In this document: in pieces, positions 31,884-42,017 of the stretch
Layout: every line of letters starts with the position of its first letter
Numbering within the stretch: position 1 is the stretch's first letter
Assembly (NCBI RefSeq): GCF_014636935.1
Contig: NZ_BMES01000002.1
Coordinates: 434,001 to 498,000 of the forward strand
DNA length: 64,000 nt
Reading direction: 5' to 3'
Source of the DNA: Alsobacter metallidurans
GTDB lineage: Bacteria; Pseudomonadota; Alphaproteobacteria; Rhizobiales; Beijerinckiaceae
Translations under genes and position numbers: made by a program
The notes under the pieces: model-generated
The model's database searches: none
The model's input: only the letters and a program-made list of their open reading frames with translations
Told to the model about the DNA's origin: nothing

Positions 31884-32972
31884 TTATGCTGAACGGGGCG
31901 CCGGTTGCGCCGGAAGCGCGTCGGCGAAGTGACAGGTTGCGATGCTGGCGCCGCCGGGCGCCGGCATGGGGGACGGCTGGTCTTGCACGCAGCGCCGCGG
32001 CAGGCGGCCATGCGGCGTGTCCACGGCGGCGGCGGGAGCGCGCGCCGCGAGAACGCGAGCGGCCGGGCAGCGCGTATGGAAGCTGCACCCGGTCGGAACC
32101 GCGAGCGGGCTCGGGATGGAGCCCTCCAGCACGGCGCCGGCCTCGGCCCCATGGTGGGAGGACGCCGCCATCAGGCTCTGCGTGTAGGGGTGGCGCGGCG
32201 CGCCGCAGACATCTTCCACCACGCCCTGCTCCACGAACCGGCCGAGATACATGACCCCGACGGAGTCGGCCATGTGCTCCACCAGCCCGAGATCGTGCGT
32301 GATGATGATGAAGGTGAGCGACAGGCTCTGCTTCAGCTCCATGAGCAGGTTGATGATCTGCGCCTGCACGGACACGTCGAGCGCGCTCACGGGCTCGTCC
32401 AGCACCAGGATCTCGGGTTCGCAGATGATGGCCCGCGCGATGGCGGCGCGCTGGCGCTGCCCGCCCGACAATTCATGCGGATAGCGGTCGAGGTGAGCCG
32501 CGTTCAGCCCCACCAGCGCCATGACGTCGGCGACCCGGGCTTGGCGCGCATCGCGCCCGGGATGAAGGCCGTGCACCTGCAGGGCCTCTTCCAACGTGTC
32601 GAACACCGTCATGCGGGGATCGAGCGAGGCGCGCGGGTCCTGCAGCACGAGCTGGATCTTGCGCCGCAGCCCGCGCAAGGCCGCGCCGTCAAGGCCCGCC
32701 ACCGCCGCGCCGTCCACTCGAACCTCGCCCGAGGTCGGCTGCAGCAGGCCGACCAGCAGCCGTGCAAGCGAGCTCTTGCCCGACCCGGATTCGCCCACGA
32801 TCGCAAAGCAGCTGCCGCGCGGGGCGCGAAACGACACGCCGTCCACGGCGCGGGCCACCGGCGCGGAGCCGCCGCCGAACAAAGGACGACGTCCGACGAA
32901 ATGGCGCGACACGTTTGAGACCGAGACGGCTTCGTCCGATGACGGCTGGTCGATGCGCAGCGCGGCGCTCAT
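31884..32972 (-). CDS. peptide-type ABC transporter ATP-binding protein (DppF/OppF family)
   Basis: A 362-residue ATPase. Walker A is GESGSGKSS, the Q-loop QLVLQDPRASLDPRMTV, the signature LSGGQRQRAAIARAI, Walker B ILVLDEPVSALDVS and the H-loop IITHDLGLVEHMAD. The C-terminal oligopeptide-type Cys motif is CSFHTRCPAA. It starts with ATG 32972 overlapping the stop of the fused permease-ATPase gene by 4 bases. It supplies the second nucleotide-binding subunit of the importer. The tail from about residue 310 to 362 is longer than usual and Ala/Pro-rich. Confidence 0.94.
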   Translation of the reverse strand: MSAALRIDQPSSDEAVSVSNVSRHFVGRRPLFGGGSAPVARAVDGVSFRAPRGSCFAIVGESGSGKSSLARLLVGLLQPTSGEVRVDGAAVAGLDGAALRGLRRKIQLVLQDPRASLDPRMTVFDTLEEALQVHGLHPGRDARQARVADVMALVGLNAAHLDRYPHELSGGQRQRAAIARAIICEPEILVLDEPVSALDVSVQAQIINLLMELKQSLSLTFIIITHDLGLVEHMADSVGVMYLGRFVEQGVVEDVCGAPRHPYTQSLMAASSHHGAEAGAVLEGSIPSPLAVPTGCSFHTRCPAARVLAARAPAAAVDTPHGRLPRRCVQDQPSPMPAPGGASIATCHFADALPAQPAPRSA

Positions 32973-34930
32973 GCCCGGCCCTCCTCGGCGAAGTGGCACG
33001 CGACGAGGCGTCCGTCGACCGGCCGCGCGGCGGGCTCTCGGGCGGCGCATTCGGGCCGGCCGCGCGTGCGTTCGCAACGGGGGCGGAAGGCGCACCCGCC
33101 CGGCAGCGAGCCCACCATGGGAGGCTCGCCCGCAATGGCCGGCAGCGGCGCGCCGCGACGCGAGCCGCCTGGAACGGATGAACGCAGCGCCTGCGCGTAG
33201 GGGTGGAGCGGGCTGCGCAGGACGGCGGCCGCCTCGCCGGCCTCCACGAGCGAGCCCGCATACATCACCGCCACGTCGTCGGCGAAGCGGGCCACGAGGT
33301 TGAGGTCGTGAGTGACGATCAGGATCGCCATGCCGCGGCGGCGCTGGATGTCGCGCAGCAGCGCCAGGATCTGCTGCTGGATGGTGACGTCCAGCGCACT
33401 GGTGGGCTCGTCCGCCAGCAGGAGCTGCGGGTCCTGCGCCAGCGCAATCGCTATCACGATGCGCTGCTTCATTCCGCCCGAGAACTGGTGCGGGTACATG
33501 GCGAGGCGCCGCTCGGGGTCGGAGATGCCGACATCCTCCAGAAGCGCGACGCAGCGCGCCCGCACGGCCGCGGCGTCGAGATCCGTCCCGATCCGGACGG
33601 CCTCGGCGAGCTGGGCTCCGACCGTCAGCACGGGGTTGAGAGCGCTGGCGGCGTCCTGGAACACGACGCCGATCTTGCGGCGGCGCAGCTCCATCAGGGC
33701 GGCGGGCGAAAGCCCGACCGCGGACTCGCCGCCGACCGCGATCGAACCCTCGACCACCGCCACCTGGGCGGGGGTGGCGAGGGTCGCGACCGCGCGCAGC
33801 AGCGAGGTCTTGCCCGAGCCGGATTCGCCCACCACCGCGAGCGTGCGCCCGGCCTGGAGCGTGAGATCGACGCCGCGCACCACCTCCAGCAGGCCAGCCG
33901 GCGTGCGGAACGCGAGGCGCAACCCGCGAACGGACAGGGCAGGAACGGCGTCGCCCTCCCCGGCCGGCGCGCCGGCCGGCGCGACCTTCGCGCGGCGCAG
34001 CCGATCCAGCCAGGAGCGGCGCGGCGCGACGCCCCGGCTGGTCGGGTCGTAGACGGTGCGCAGCGCGTCGCCGAGCAGGTTGAAGGCGAGCGCCGAGCCG
34101 GCCAGGAACAGGCCCGGGAAAGTCGCCAGATGCGGATGGCTGCGGATATAGGACCGCGCTTCGCCCAGCATCGTGCCCCATTCGGGGAACGGCGGCTGCG
34201 TGCCGAGCCCGAGAAAGCCGAGGCCCGACGCCGACAGCAGCGTGGAGGCGAACAGCAGCGTCGAGAGCGTCAGCAGCGTGCCCGAGATGTTGGGGAGCAC
34301 GTGGCGCAGGATAATCCGCGACGGGCGCGCGCCGAGCGAGGACAGCCCCTCCACATAGGGCTCGGCCAGGATGCTGAGCGTCACGGCCCGGGCCGTGCGG
34401 GCGAAGATCGGGATCGACACCACGCCGACCGCGATGATGACGTTTTGCGTGTTGGCCCCCAGGATGGCCACGATCGCGAGCGCGAAGACAATGTCGGGGA
34501 AGCTCAGCATCACGTCGATGGCGCGCATCACGATGGCGTCGAACCAGCCGCGCCGCCAGGCCGCGAGCACGCCGAGCGGCACGCCGACCAGAAACGCGAA
34601 CGCGACCCCGCCCACCCCGACGCCCAGCGTCGCTCGGGCCCCGAGGAGGATGCGGCTGAAGACGTCGCGGCCGAGCTGGTCCGTGCCGAACCAATGCAGC
34701 GCCGATGGCGGTTTCAGCGTCTGGGCGAAGTTCTGCTTGAACGGATCGAGCGGGGCCAGCATGGGGCCGAAGATGGCGAGCAGCAGGTAGCCGAGCACCA
34801 GCGCGAGGCCGATCGCGCCCTTAGGCTGGGAGACGATGCGGCGCAGCGTCAACCAGCGCGACCGGGGCGTCCGGGCCTCGGCCCGCGGGGGCGTCGCGCC
34901 CAGCGCCATGGTGTCCATCGCGGCCGTCAT
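32969..34930 (-). CDS. fused peptide-type ABC permease + ATPase (DppC-DppD fusion)
   Basis: A 653-residue protein joining two subunits that are usually separate. Residues 1 to about 300 form a DppC-type permease: GAIGLALVLGYLLLAIFGPM, HWFGTDQLGRDVFSR, the coupling loop SSLGARPSRIILRHVLPN and GLGFLGLGTQPPFPEWG. A short linker with Ala/Pro (around 310-330) leads into a DppD-type ATPase from about residue 335. Its motifs are Walker A GESGSGKTS, VVFQDAASALNPVLTVG, FSGGMKQRIVIAIAL, Walker B LLLADEPTSALDV and the C-terminal CAFRPRCERT Cys motif. The start is ATG 34930; an upstream in-frame ATG adds 13 residues. It overlaps both neighbours by 4 bases. Such fusions occur in some peptide/nickel-type importers. 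Confidence 0.94.
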   Translation of the reverse strand: MTAAMDTMALGATPPRAEARTPRSRWLTLRRIVSQPKGAIGLALVLGYLLLAIFGPMLAPLDPFKQNFAQTLKPPSALHWFGTDQLGRDVFSRILLGARATLGVGVGGVAFAFLVGVPLGVLAAWRRGWFDAIVMRAIDVMLSFPDIVFALAIVAILGANTQNVIIAVGVVSIPIFARTARAVTLSILAEPYVEGLSSLGARPSRIILRHVLPNISGTLLTLSTLLFASTLLSASGLGFLGLGTQPPFPEWGTMLGEARSYIRSHPHLATFPGLFLAGSALAFNLLGDALRTVYDPTSRGVAPRRSWLDRLRRAKVAPAGAPAGEGDAVPALSVRGLRLAFRTPAGLLEVVRGVDLTLQAGRTLAVVGESGSGKTSLLRAVATLATPAQVAVVEGSIAVGGESAVGLSPAALMELRRRKIGVVFQDAASALNPVLTVGAQLAEAVRIGTDLDAAAVRARCVALLEDVGISDPERRLAMYPHQFSGGMKQRIVIAIALAQDPQLLLADEPTSALDVTIQQQILALLRDIQRRRGMAILIVTHDLNLVARFADDVAVMYAGSLVEAGEAAAVLRSPLHPYAQALRSSVPGGSRRGAPLPAIAGEPPMVGSLPGGCAFRPRCERTRGRPECAAREPAARPVDGRLVACHFAEEGRA

Positions 34931-35853
34931 GCGGCCCTCCTTTCCTCGCGGGTGCGGGGATCGAGCCACTGGGTCAGGAGGTCGGTGGCGAGGTTGATGA
35001 GCACGAAGAAGATCGCGAACATCAGGATCGTGTACTGGACGACCGGGTAGTCTGCGCGCGACACGGCGTCGACCAGCAGGCGCCCCACGCCCGGGATGCC
35101 GAACACCGTCTCGGTGACGACCGAGCCGCCCAGCATGCCGCCGAACTGCACGCCCGCGACGCTGACGGCGGCGACGAGCGAGTTGCGCAGCGCATGCGAG
35201 ACGATGACGCGGGTTTCGCTGAGGCCCTTGGCGCGGGCGGTGTCGAGATAGTCCTTGCTCATCGCCTCCAGCAGGCTCGCCGTGATGAGGCGGCTGAACA
35301 TGGCGGTAGGGCGGGTCGCGACCACCAGGATCGGCAGCACGAAGTGCATGGGCGTGGAGGCGCCCGCCGCCGGGACCCAGCCGAGGTACACGGCGAAGAA
35401 CCAGATGCAGAGCAGCCCGAGCCAGTAGATCGGCATCGAGATGCCGGTGAGCGTCAGCACGGTGATGATCGCCTCGGCGAACCCGCCCTGGCGCAGCGCG
35501 CAGACGACGCCCGAAACCGTGCCAACCACCAGCCCGAGCGCCAGGCCCCCGATCGCGACGATCAGCGTGTTGGGCAGCCTCTCGGCGAGCTCCACCGCAA
35601 CCGGCCGATGCGTGCGGAACGAGGTCGCGATCGACGGGTCCCAGAGACCCTTGAGGAACAGGCCATAGCGGGTCAGCAAGGGCTGGTTCAGCCCCAGGAA
35701 CTCGCGGATGCTCTGGACCTCCTCGTCGGTCGCCGCCGGCCCGGCCAGCATCTGGGCCGGATCGCCGGGGATCATGTCCATGAAGAAGAAGACCAGCAGG
35801 GACACGACGAAGAGGGTCGGAAGGGCCTGGGCCAGGCGTCGGGGGATGAACAT
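34927..35853 (-). CDS. peptide-type ABC permease (DppB family)
   Basis: A 308-residue permease with six hydrophobic helices. It begins with the family N-terminus (RLAQALPTLFVVSLLVFFFM, then IPGDPAQMLAGP). It contains LPNTLIVAIGGLALGLVVG, the coupling loop TARAKGLSETRVIVSHALRN and the C-terminal ETVFGIPGVGRLLVDAVSRADYP. It pairs with the permease half of the downstream fusion protein, with which it overlaps by 4 bases. It lies 22 bases after the binding-protein gene. Confidence 0.95.
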   Translation of the reverse strand: MFIPRRLAQALPTLFVVSLLVFFFMDMIPGDPAQMLAGPAATDEEVQSIREFLGLNQPLLTRYGLFLKGLWDPSIATSFRTHRPVAVELAERLPNTLIVAIGGLALGLVVGTVSGVVCALRQGGFAEAIITVLTLTGISMPIYWLGLLCIWFFAVYLGWVPAAGASTPMHFVLPILVVATRPTAMFSRLITASLLEAMSKDYLDTARAKGLSETRVIVSHALRNSLVAAVSVAGVQFGGMLGGSVVTETVFGIPGVGRLLVDAVSRADYPVVQYTILMFAIFFVLINLATDLLTQWLDPRTREERRAA

Positions 35854-35875
35854 GGCCGTCTCCGTTGCGGGAGGG

Positions 35876-37402
<1,527 letters not shown>

Positions 37403-37630
37403 AGCCGTGGTTCCCCAATGCCTGTCGGTTTCGATTGTCCGCGGGGGATCAGCACTGCGCGAACCCCGGTGAATGCCCCGGCGGCGCGGTTGTCAGCCTG
37501 AATGGGCGCTGGGGTGGGCCGATCGATCAAGGGCCTTCAGCCAGCGACCTCATCAGGAGATACGAAAGGCGCCATTGCCTCAAATCACTAATTCGCCGAT
37601 CTTCATCACCTGCGGTTATGGCGAGGCGCA

Positions 37631-38518
37631 ATGAACTACCGGCAGGTCGAGGTGTTCAAGGCCATCATGGACAGCGGCTCCGTGACCGGCGCGGCCGCGA
37701 TCCTGCGCATCTCGCAGCCGGCCGTCACCAAGGCGCTGCGCCTGCTGGAGCTCGACCTGGGGCTGCAGCTCTTCCTCCGCACCACCAAGGGCATCGCCGC
37801 CACCGACGAGGCGCGCGCGCTCTACGCCGAGGTGGAGCGCACTTATTTCGGCATGCAGAACCTGCAGCGCTTTGCCGGCGGCCTGCGCGACCGCAAGCAG
37901 GGTCGCGTGGTCGTCACCGTGATCCCGACCCTCAGCGTCGCCTGGCTGCCGCTGATGGCGGCCCGCTTCGCCCGCACGCATCCGGGCGTGACGCTGTCGC
38001 TCTATTCCGACAACTCCGCCGACGCGGTGCGGCTTGTCGGCTCGGGCGAGATCGACATCGGCATCGCGCAGATCCGCAGCGAGGAGACCAACCTCGCCCG
38101 CCGCAAGCTCTTCGACCTGGAAGGCTTCGCCGCCCTGCCGGCCGGCCACCGCCTCGCGGCGCAAAGCAGCGTGTCGCCGGCCGACCTCGCGGACGAGCCG
38201 ATCATCTCGCTCGGGCCCGCCGACGAGTTCCGCCGGCGCTTGGCCGCCGCCATGGAGGCCGCGGGCGCGCACTACAGCTCGGTGATCGACGTCAGCCTCG
38301 GCCTCACGGTCTGCGCCATGGTGGAGCACGGGCTCGGCGTCGGCGTGGTGGATTCGGAAACCGCCCGCCTGCGGGCGGATTCGGGCGTGGCGTTCCGCCC
38401 CTTCGCGCCGCGCCTGGCGGTGCCGATCTACATGTTCCGCCAGCGAAACCGCCAGGCCAGCGGCGTCGCGGAGGCGTTCAGCGCCAGCCTTCAGCCGCCG
38501 CCGCCGTTCCGGCCCTGA
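37631..38518 (+). CDS. LysR-family transcriptional regulator
   Basis: A 295-residue LTTR. The N-terminal helix-turn-helix is MNYRQVEVFKAIMDSGSVTG followed by AAAILRISQPAVTKALRLLE, and the effector-binding domain occupies about residues 90-290. It is divergent from the peptide-type importer operon, which is the usual arrangement for a LysR regulator of a neighbouring catabolic operon; it most likely activates that operon in response to the imported compound. The region 37403-37630 between them is where its binding sites should lie; I cannot pick out a single convincing T-N11-A site. The 3' end is 4 bases from the convergent response regulator gene. Confidence 0.94.
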   Translation: MNYRQVEVFKAIMDSGSVTGAAAILRISQPAVTKALRLLELDLGLQLFLRTTKGIAATDEARALYAEVERTYFGMQNLQRFAGGLRDRKQGRVVVTVIPTLSVAWLPLMAARFARTHPGVTLSLYSDNSADAVRLVGSGEIDIGIAQIRSEETNLARRKLFDLEGFAALPAGHRLAAQSSVSPADLADEPIISLGPADEFRRRLAAAMEAAGAHYSSVIDVSLGLTVCAMVEHGLGVGVVDSETARLRADSGVAFRPFAPRLAVPIYMFRQRNRQASGVAEAFSASLQPPPPFRP

Positions 38519-38522
38519 CCGG

Positions 38523-38870
38523 CTAGGCGGTGAGGCGCGCGATCGCCCCCTCGAGGTCGGCGATGCCGTAGGGCTTCATCAGCACCAGCATGCGGTCGTC
38601 CAGCTCCAGCCGCTCGTCGGGCTCCAGCCCGGTGGCGACGATGATCGGCATGGTGGGATGCAGGGTGCGGACGGCCTCCAGAAACGTCTCGGCCCGGATT
38701 TCGTCCGCAAGGCCAAGGTCGGAGATCACGAGGTCGATCGGCTCGCCCCGGATCACGTCCAGCGCCTCTGCGACGGTGTCCGCCTCAACGATGCGGTGGC
38801 CCAGATCCTCCAGGCTCGCCGAAATGTTCACTGCAATCTGCGGATCGTCCTCGATCACCAGGATACGCAT
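38523..38870 (-). CDS. single-domain response regulator (CheY-like receiver)
   Basis: A 115-residue receiver domain with no output domain. The acidic pocket is IEDD (residues 7-9), the phosphoacceptor is Asp51 (LVISDLGLAD), the switch Thr is in VATG near residue 80 and the conserved Lys is in LMKP near residue 99. Stand-alone receivers of this kind (FixJ/CpdR-like by size only) usually act through protein contacts or in phosphorelays. No kinase gene is adjacent; the hybrid kinase at 5781 is 31 kb away and there is no evidence that they are partners. It is convergent with the LysR gene. Confidence 0.92.
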   Translation of the reverse strand: MRILVIEDDPQIAVNISASLEDLGHRIVEADTVAEALDVIRGEPIDLVISDLGLADEIRAETFLEAVRTLHPTMPIIVATGLEPDERLELDDRMLVLMKPYGIADLEGAIARLTA

Positions 38871-39013
38871 GGCGCCGGCACTCCCAACGAACGCGATCGT
38901 ACCATGAAGGCGCGTGGGAACGAAAAGATGCCGGAATCACGCGCGGCTGCGCCGTGTGCGGCGCTCACCTTGAGCGGGAGCGGATCGGTCAAAGTTGTTG
39001 ATCTGTAAGGAAG

Positions 39014-39090
<77 letters not shown>

Positions 39091-39129
39091 GCGGGGCGGA
39101 CCGTCGAAGTGGTCCGCTGCGGTGGCGCT

Positions 39130-39158
39130 GAATTACGGGACGGCCTCCCCCCTGTCAA
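39130..39158 (-). promoter_or_regulatory. sigma-70 promoter for tRNA-Asp
   Basis: On the minus strand TTGACA (39158-39153) and TAATTC (39135-39130) are separated by exactly 17 bases. The expected start lies about 32 bases before the mature tRNA 5' end. This is the best consensus-like promoter in the window. Confidence 0.82.
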
Positions 39159-39175
39159 CAGGCCAGACGCGAATT

Positions 39176-41081
39176 TCAGCCCCCCGCCGGCGGCGCAGAC
39201 GCCGCGGTCGAGCCCGAGCCGGACCGGGATAGCGCGCGACCGCTTGGATTCCCCGGAGTTTGCAGCGCCCGCAGGGCGTTCAGGATCACGGCGACGTCGA
39301 TGGCTTCCTGCAGAAGAGCGCCTTGCAGGGGCGTGAGATGGCCGAGGCTGGCGGCAATCATGCCGGCGACCGACAGGCCCATGCCGACCCAGACGCTCTG
39401 CAGCGCGATTCGGCGCGCGCGGCGGCCGATGCGCACCGCGGTGGGCAACCTGGCGAGATCGTCGACCAGAATCACGGCGTCGGCCGCTTCGGAGGCGGCG
39501 GCCGCGCCGCGCGAGCCCATGGCCACGCCGACGTCGGCGGCCGCCAGCGCGGGCGCATCATTGACGCCGTCGCCCACCATCACGGAAACGCCGTGGGCGG
39601 CCTCCCGGCCCACCGCCGCGACCTTCTCGGCCGGGCTCGCGCCCGCCAGCACGAGGTCGATCGGCAGGCCCCGCACGGCCGCCCGCGCCACCGCCTCGGC
39701 GTCGCCGGTCACCAGCACGATGCGCCGCACGCCCTCGGCCCGCAGCGCCGCCAAAGCCGCGGCGGCTTCCGGCCGCACGACGTCCTGGAGCGTGATGGCG
39801 CCCGCCATGCGGTCGCCCAGGCCCACATAGGCGGTCATGCCGCGCTCCTGCCCGTCGCGGCGACGCTGCGCCGCCCAGGCGCTGTCACTCACGGCTCCGG
39901 CGACGTGCTCGAACGAGCCGACGGCCACCCGCTGATCGCCCACCCAGCCGGTCAAGCCGGCGCCATGCGTTTCGACCACGTCCCGCGGCAGCGCCAGGGC
40001 CCCCTGCCCGCGCGCATGGTCGGCGATGGAAGCCGAGACGCCATGTCCCGAGCCTTGCGCCAGGGCTCCGGCGGCGGCGAGCACCTCCTCGGCCGAATGG
40101 CTGCCGTCCGTGTCGACCGCCACCACCTTGGGGGTTCCGACCGTGAGCGTCCCGGTCTTGTCGAACAGCAGCACCCGCGCCTGCCCGAGGCGCTCCAGCA
40201 CGCCTGCGTTCTTGATCAGGACGCCCGCGCGGGCGCAACGCGACATGCCGGCCACGATCGCGACCGGCACGGCCAGGATGAGCGGGCACGGGGTTTGCGA
40301 CAACCAGAACGGCCAGCACCCGCAAGGCGTCGTGGCTCGCGAACCAGGTGGCCGCAGCCAGCCCGATCGTCAGGGCGAGAAACAGCAGCGCATAGCGGTC
40401 CGCCAACCGCGCCATGGGGGCGCGCGACGACTGGGCGCTCGCCACCATGCGGATGATCCCCGCATAGGCGCTCTCGGAGGCGTGGCGTCGCACTATAAGC
40501 GCGAAGGCCCCGCCCGCGTTGGAGCAGCCGCTCATGACGTCTTCTCCGGCCCTGGTGCGGACCGGCAGGGATTCGCCCGTCATGGCGGATTGGTCGAGCA
40601 GCGCCTCGTCGGACGCCACCACGCCGTCCGCCGGCGTCACCTCTCCGGGCCGCACCAGCAGCCGATCGCCGGGCTCCACGCTCTCCAGCGGCACGGACAC
40701 GAGTTCCGCGCCCTGGTAGCGCAGGGCGGTGCGCGGCGCGCGCGCCAGGAGGGCCGTCATGTCCCGGCCGGCGCGGCGCTCCGCAAAGGCCTCCAGCATG
40801 TTGCCGCCGGCATACATCAGCGCCACTACGGCGGCGGCCAGCATCTCGCCGAGCGCCAGGGCGCCGCTCATGGAAAGCGCGGCGACGATGTCGAGCCCGA
40901 ACTCGCCCCGGCGCAGGCTGGACAGAATGGACGCGACAAGCCCCGCCAGGATCACGGCCGCGCCGGCGGCCCACAGCTTGGCGGCCCAGTCCGGTCGGCC
41001 CAACGCCGCGCATCCGAGCCCTGCGCCAAGGCCCAGCAGCGCGATCGCGAACAGGAAACGTTTGAGTGTGTCGTCAGCCAA
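39176..41081 (-). pseudogene. heavy-metal translocating P1B-type ATPase, interrupted by a single-base frameshift
   Basis: Two overlapping frames make up one about 635-residue P1B ATPase. The N-terminal part has transmembrane helices, the actuator motif (SAMTGESLPVRT) and ends in LAVLVVA. The C-terminal part resumes at TPCPLILAVPVAIVAG and carries DKTGTLTVG, the ATP-binding region, GDGVNDAPALA and the last helices. The break lies exactly at the metal-site TPCP (Cys-Pro-Cys-type) motif. The minus strand reads GCAAACCCCGTGCCC where GCAACCCCGTGCCC would keep the frame: one extra A in a three-A run (plus-strand TTT, 40294-40296). No N-terminal metal-binding CxxC domain is present. The start is taken as TTG 41081 after GGAGAG. 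It may be a real pseudogene or a sequencing error. Confidence 0.88.
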
Positions 41082-41288
41082 GGGCGCTCTCCATGGCCCT
41101 GTCCTGGACCAAGGGGCCGCTCGACGCATTGTGCGGGATCAAGCCGAGGCTTGGCCAGCGCAATGGGCTCGGCCTGGCCGCTCTTCGCGCCTGCGACGCG
41201 AAGTCTCTCCACGGGAGATTGGCCCGGAGCGCTCGCAAGGATGCGAGGTTGGCCAGGCGGCTGACATGGAGGCCTTGACAACAGAAAC

Positions 41289-41364
41289 TGGTGGGCGGTG
41301 AGGGACTCGAACCCCCGACATCCTCGGTGTAAACGAGGCGCTCTACCAACTGAGCTAACCGCCC
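41289..41364 (-). tRNA. tRNA-Val (anticodon TAC), CCA encoded
   Basis: A 76-base cloverleaf on the minus strand. The acceptor GGGCGGT pairs with ACCGCCC, the D-arm is GCTCAGTTGGTAGAGC, and the anticodon arm CCTCGTTTACACCGAGG has TAC in the loop. The T-arm includes GGTTCGAGTCC, followed by discriminator A and an encoded CCA. Confidence 0.96.
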
Positions 41365-41415
41365 TGAGACGCGCCGCGATGGGTTGCGTCCGACGAGCCT
41401 TCACGGCTCGGGCTT

Positions 41416-41444
41416 CTTATGGCAACCCCGCGAGAGGCTTGCAA
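41416..41444 (-). promoter_or_regulatory. probable sigma-70 promoter for tRNA-Val
   Basis: On the minus strand TTGCAA (41444-41439) and CATAAG (41421-41416) are separated by 17 bases. They lie about 50 bases before the mature tRNA 5' end, with a small GAGCC/GGCTC hairpin in the leader. The match to consensus is moderate. Confidence 0.55.
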
Positions 41445-41492
41445 GCGCTCGCCTGCCGGCGAAAACGCGTTCCGGCGCGTGAAGCCTCCGCA

Positions 41493-41521
41493 ACGAAAAC
41501 GGGCCGGCGCAAGGCCGACCC
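41493..41521 (-). terminator. Rho-independent terminator after the HU gene
   Basis: On the minus strand GGGTCGGC pairs with GCCGGCCC (8 bp with one wobble, loop CTTGC), followed by GTTTTCGTT. It lies about 33 bases after the HU stop codon. Confidence 0.82.
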
Positions 41522-41553
41522 GTCGCGAAGCGGCGGAAACGCCGCCAGGCGGC

Positions 41554-41829
41554 TTAGCCGTTGAGGGCGGCCTTAAGGCCGGCGCCGGCCTTGAACTTGG
41601 GAGCCTTCGACGCCTTGGTCTTGATGGTCTCGCCCGTGCGCGGGTTGCGCGCCTCGCCGGCGGGACGATCGGTGACCAGGAAGGTGCCGAAGCCGACCAG
41701 ACGGACTTCGTCGCCGCCCTTGAGCGAGGTCGTGATCGCCTCCAGCACGGCGTCGACGGCCGCGGTGGCCTGGTTCTTGTTGAGGTCCGCCTGCTCCGCG
41801 ACGGCGGCGACGAGTTCGCCCTTGTTCAT
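41554..41829 (-). CDS. hupB: DNA-binding protein HU (beta-type)
   Basis: A 91-residue histone-like nucleoid protein. It starts MNKGELVAAVAEQADLNKNQ, with the helical body AAVDAVLEAITTSLKGGDEV. The beta-arm contains GFGTFLVTDRPAGEARNPRT (the RNPRTGE DNA-intercalating tip) and ends KFKAGAGLKAALNG. A strong GAGGAGA ribosome binding site precedes the ATG. It lies downstream of lon on the same strand, the common lon-hup order, but an intrinsic terminator between them (41954-41985) means it has its own promoter in the short gap. HU compacts DNA and assists recombination and replication. Confidence 0.97.
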   Translation of the reverse strand: MNKGELVAAVAEQADLNKNQATAAVDAVLEAITTSLKGGDEVRLVGFGTFLVTDRPAGEARNPRTGETIKTKASKAPKFKAGAGLKAALNG

Positions 41830-41953
41830 CGGTTTCTCCTCTGAATCCTGCTTGCCGCCGAATCTGGCGACGCCCGGCAGGTTTTTTCAGTTCGGCGCAA
41901 AGCGCGCAAGGCGTGAACGGCAGAAACCCTGAGTTTCTCTCAAAAATTCGCGC

Positions 41954-41985
41954 AAAAAGGGCCCGCAAGCGTGCTTGCGGGCCCT
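41954..41985 (-). terminator. strong Rho-independent terminator after lon
   Basis: On the minus strand an 11-bp perfect stem GGGCCCGCAAG / CTTGCGGGCCC with a CACG tetraloop is followed by TTTTT. It lies 32 bases after the lon stop and separates lon from the HU gene. Confidence 0.93.
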
Positions 41986-42017
41986 CAAATATCAACTCAC
42001 CGGTGGAGCGATGGCGC

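Noticed and set aside
31884-34694. A 936-codon open frame on the minus strand spanning two transporter genes
   Set aside because: Only its last 362 codons (from ATG 32972) are the real DppF-type ATPase. The rest is an out-of-frame Arg/Pro-rich reading of the permease-ATPase fusion gene, whose own frame carries all the motifs.
40290-40310. Programmed ribosomal frameshift in the P-type ATPase
   Set aside because: Restoring the frame needs one base to be skipped (+1) inside GCAAACCCC, and no stimulatory stop codon or known slippery signal for +1 shifting is placed there; a simple indel or read error is more economical.
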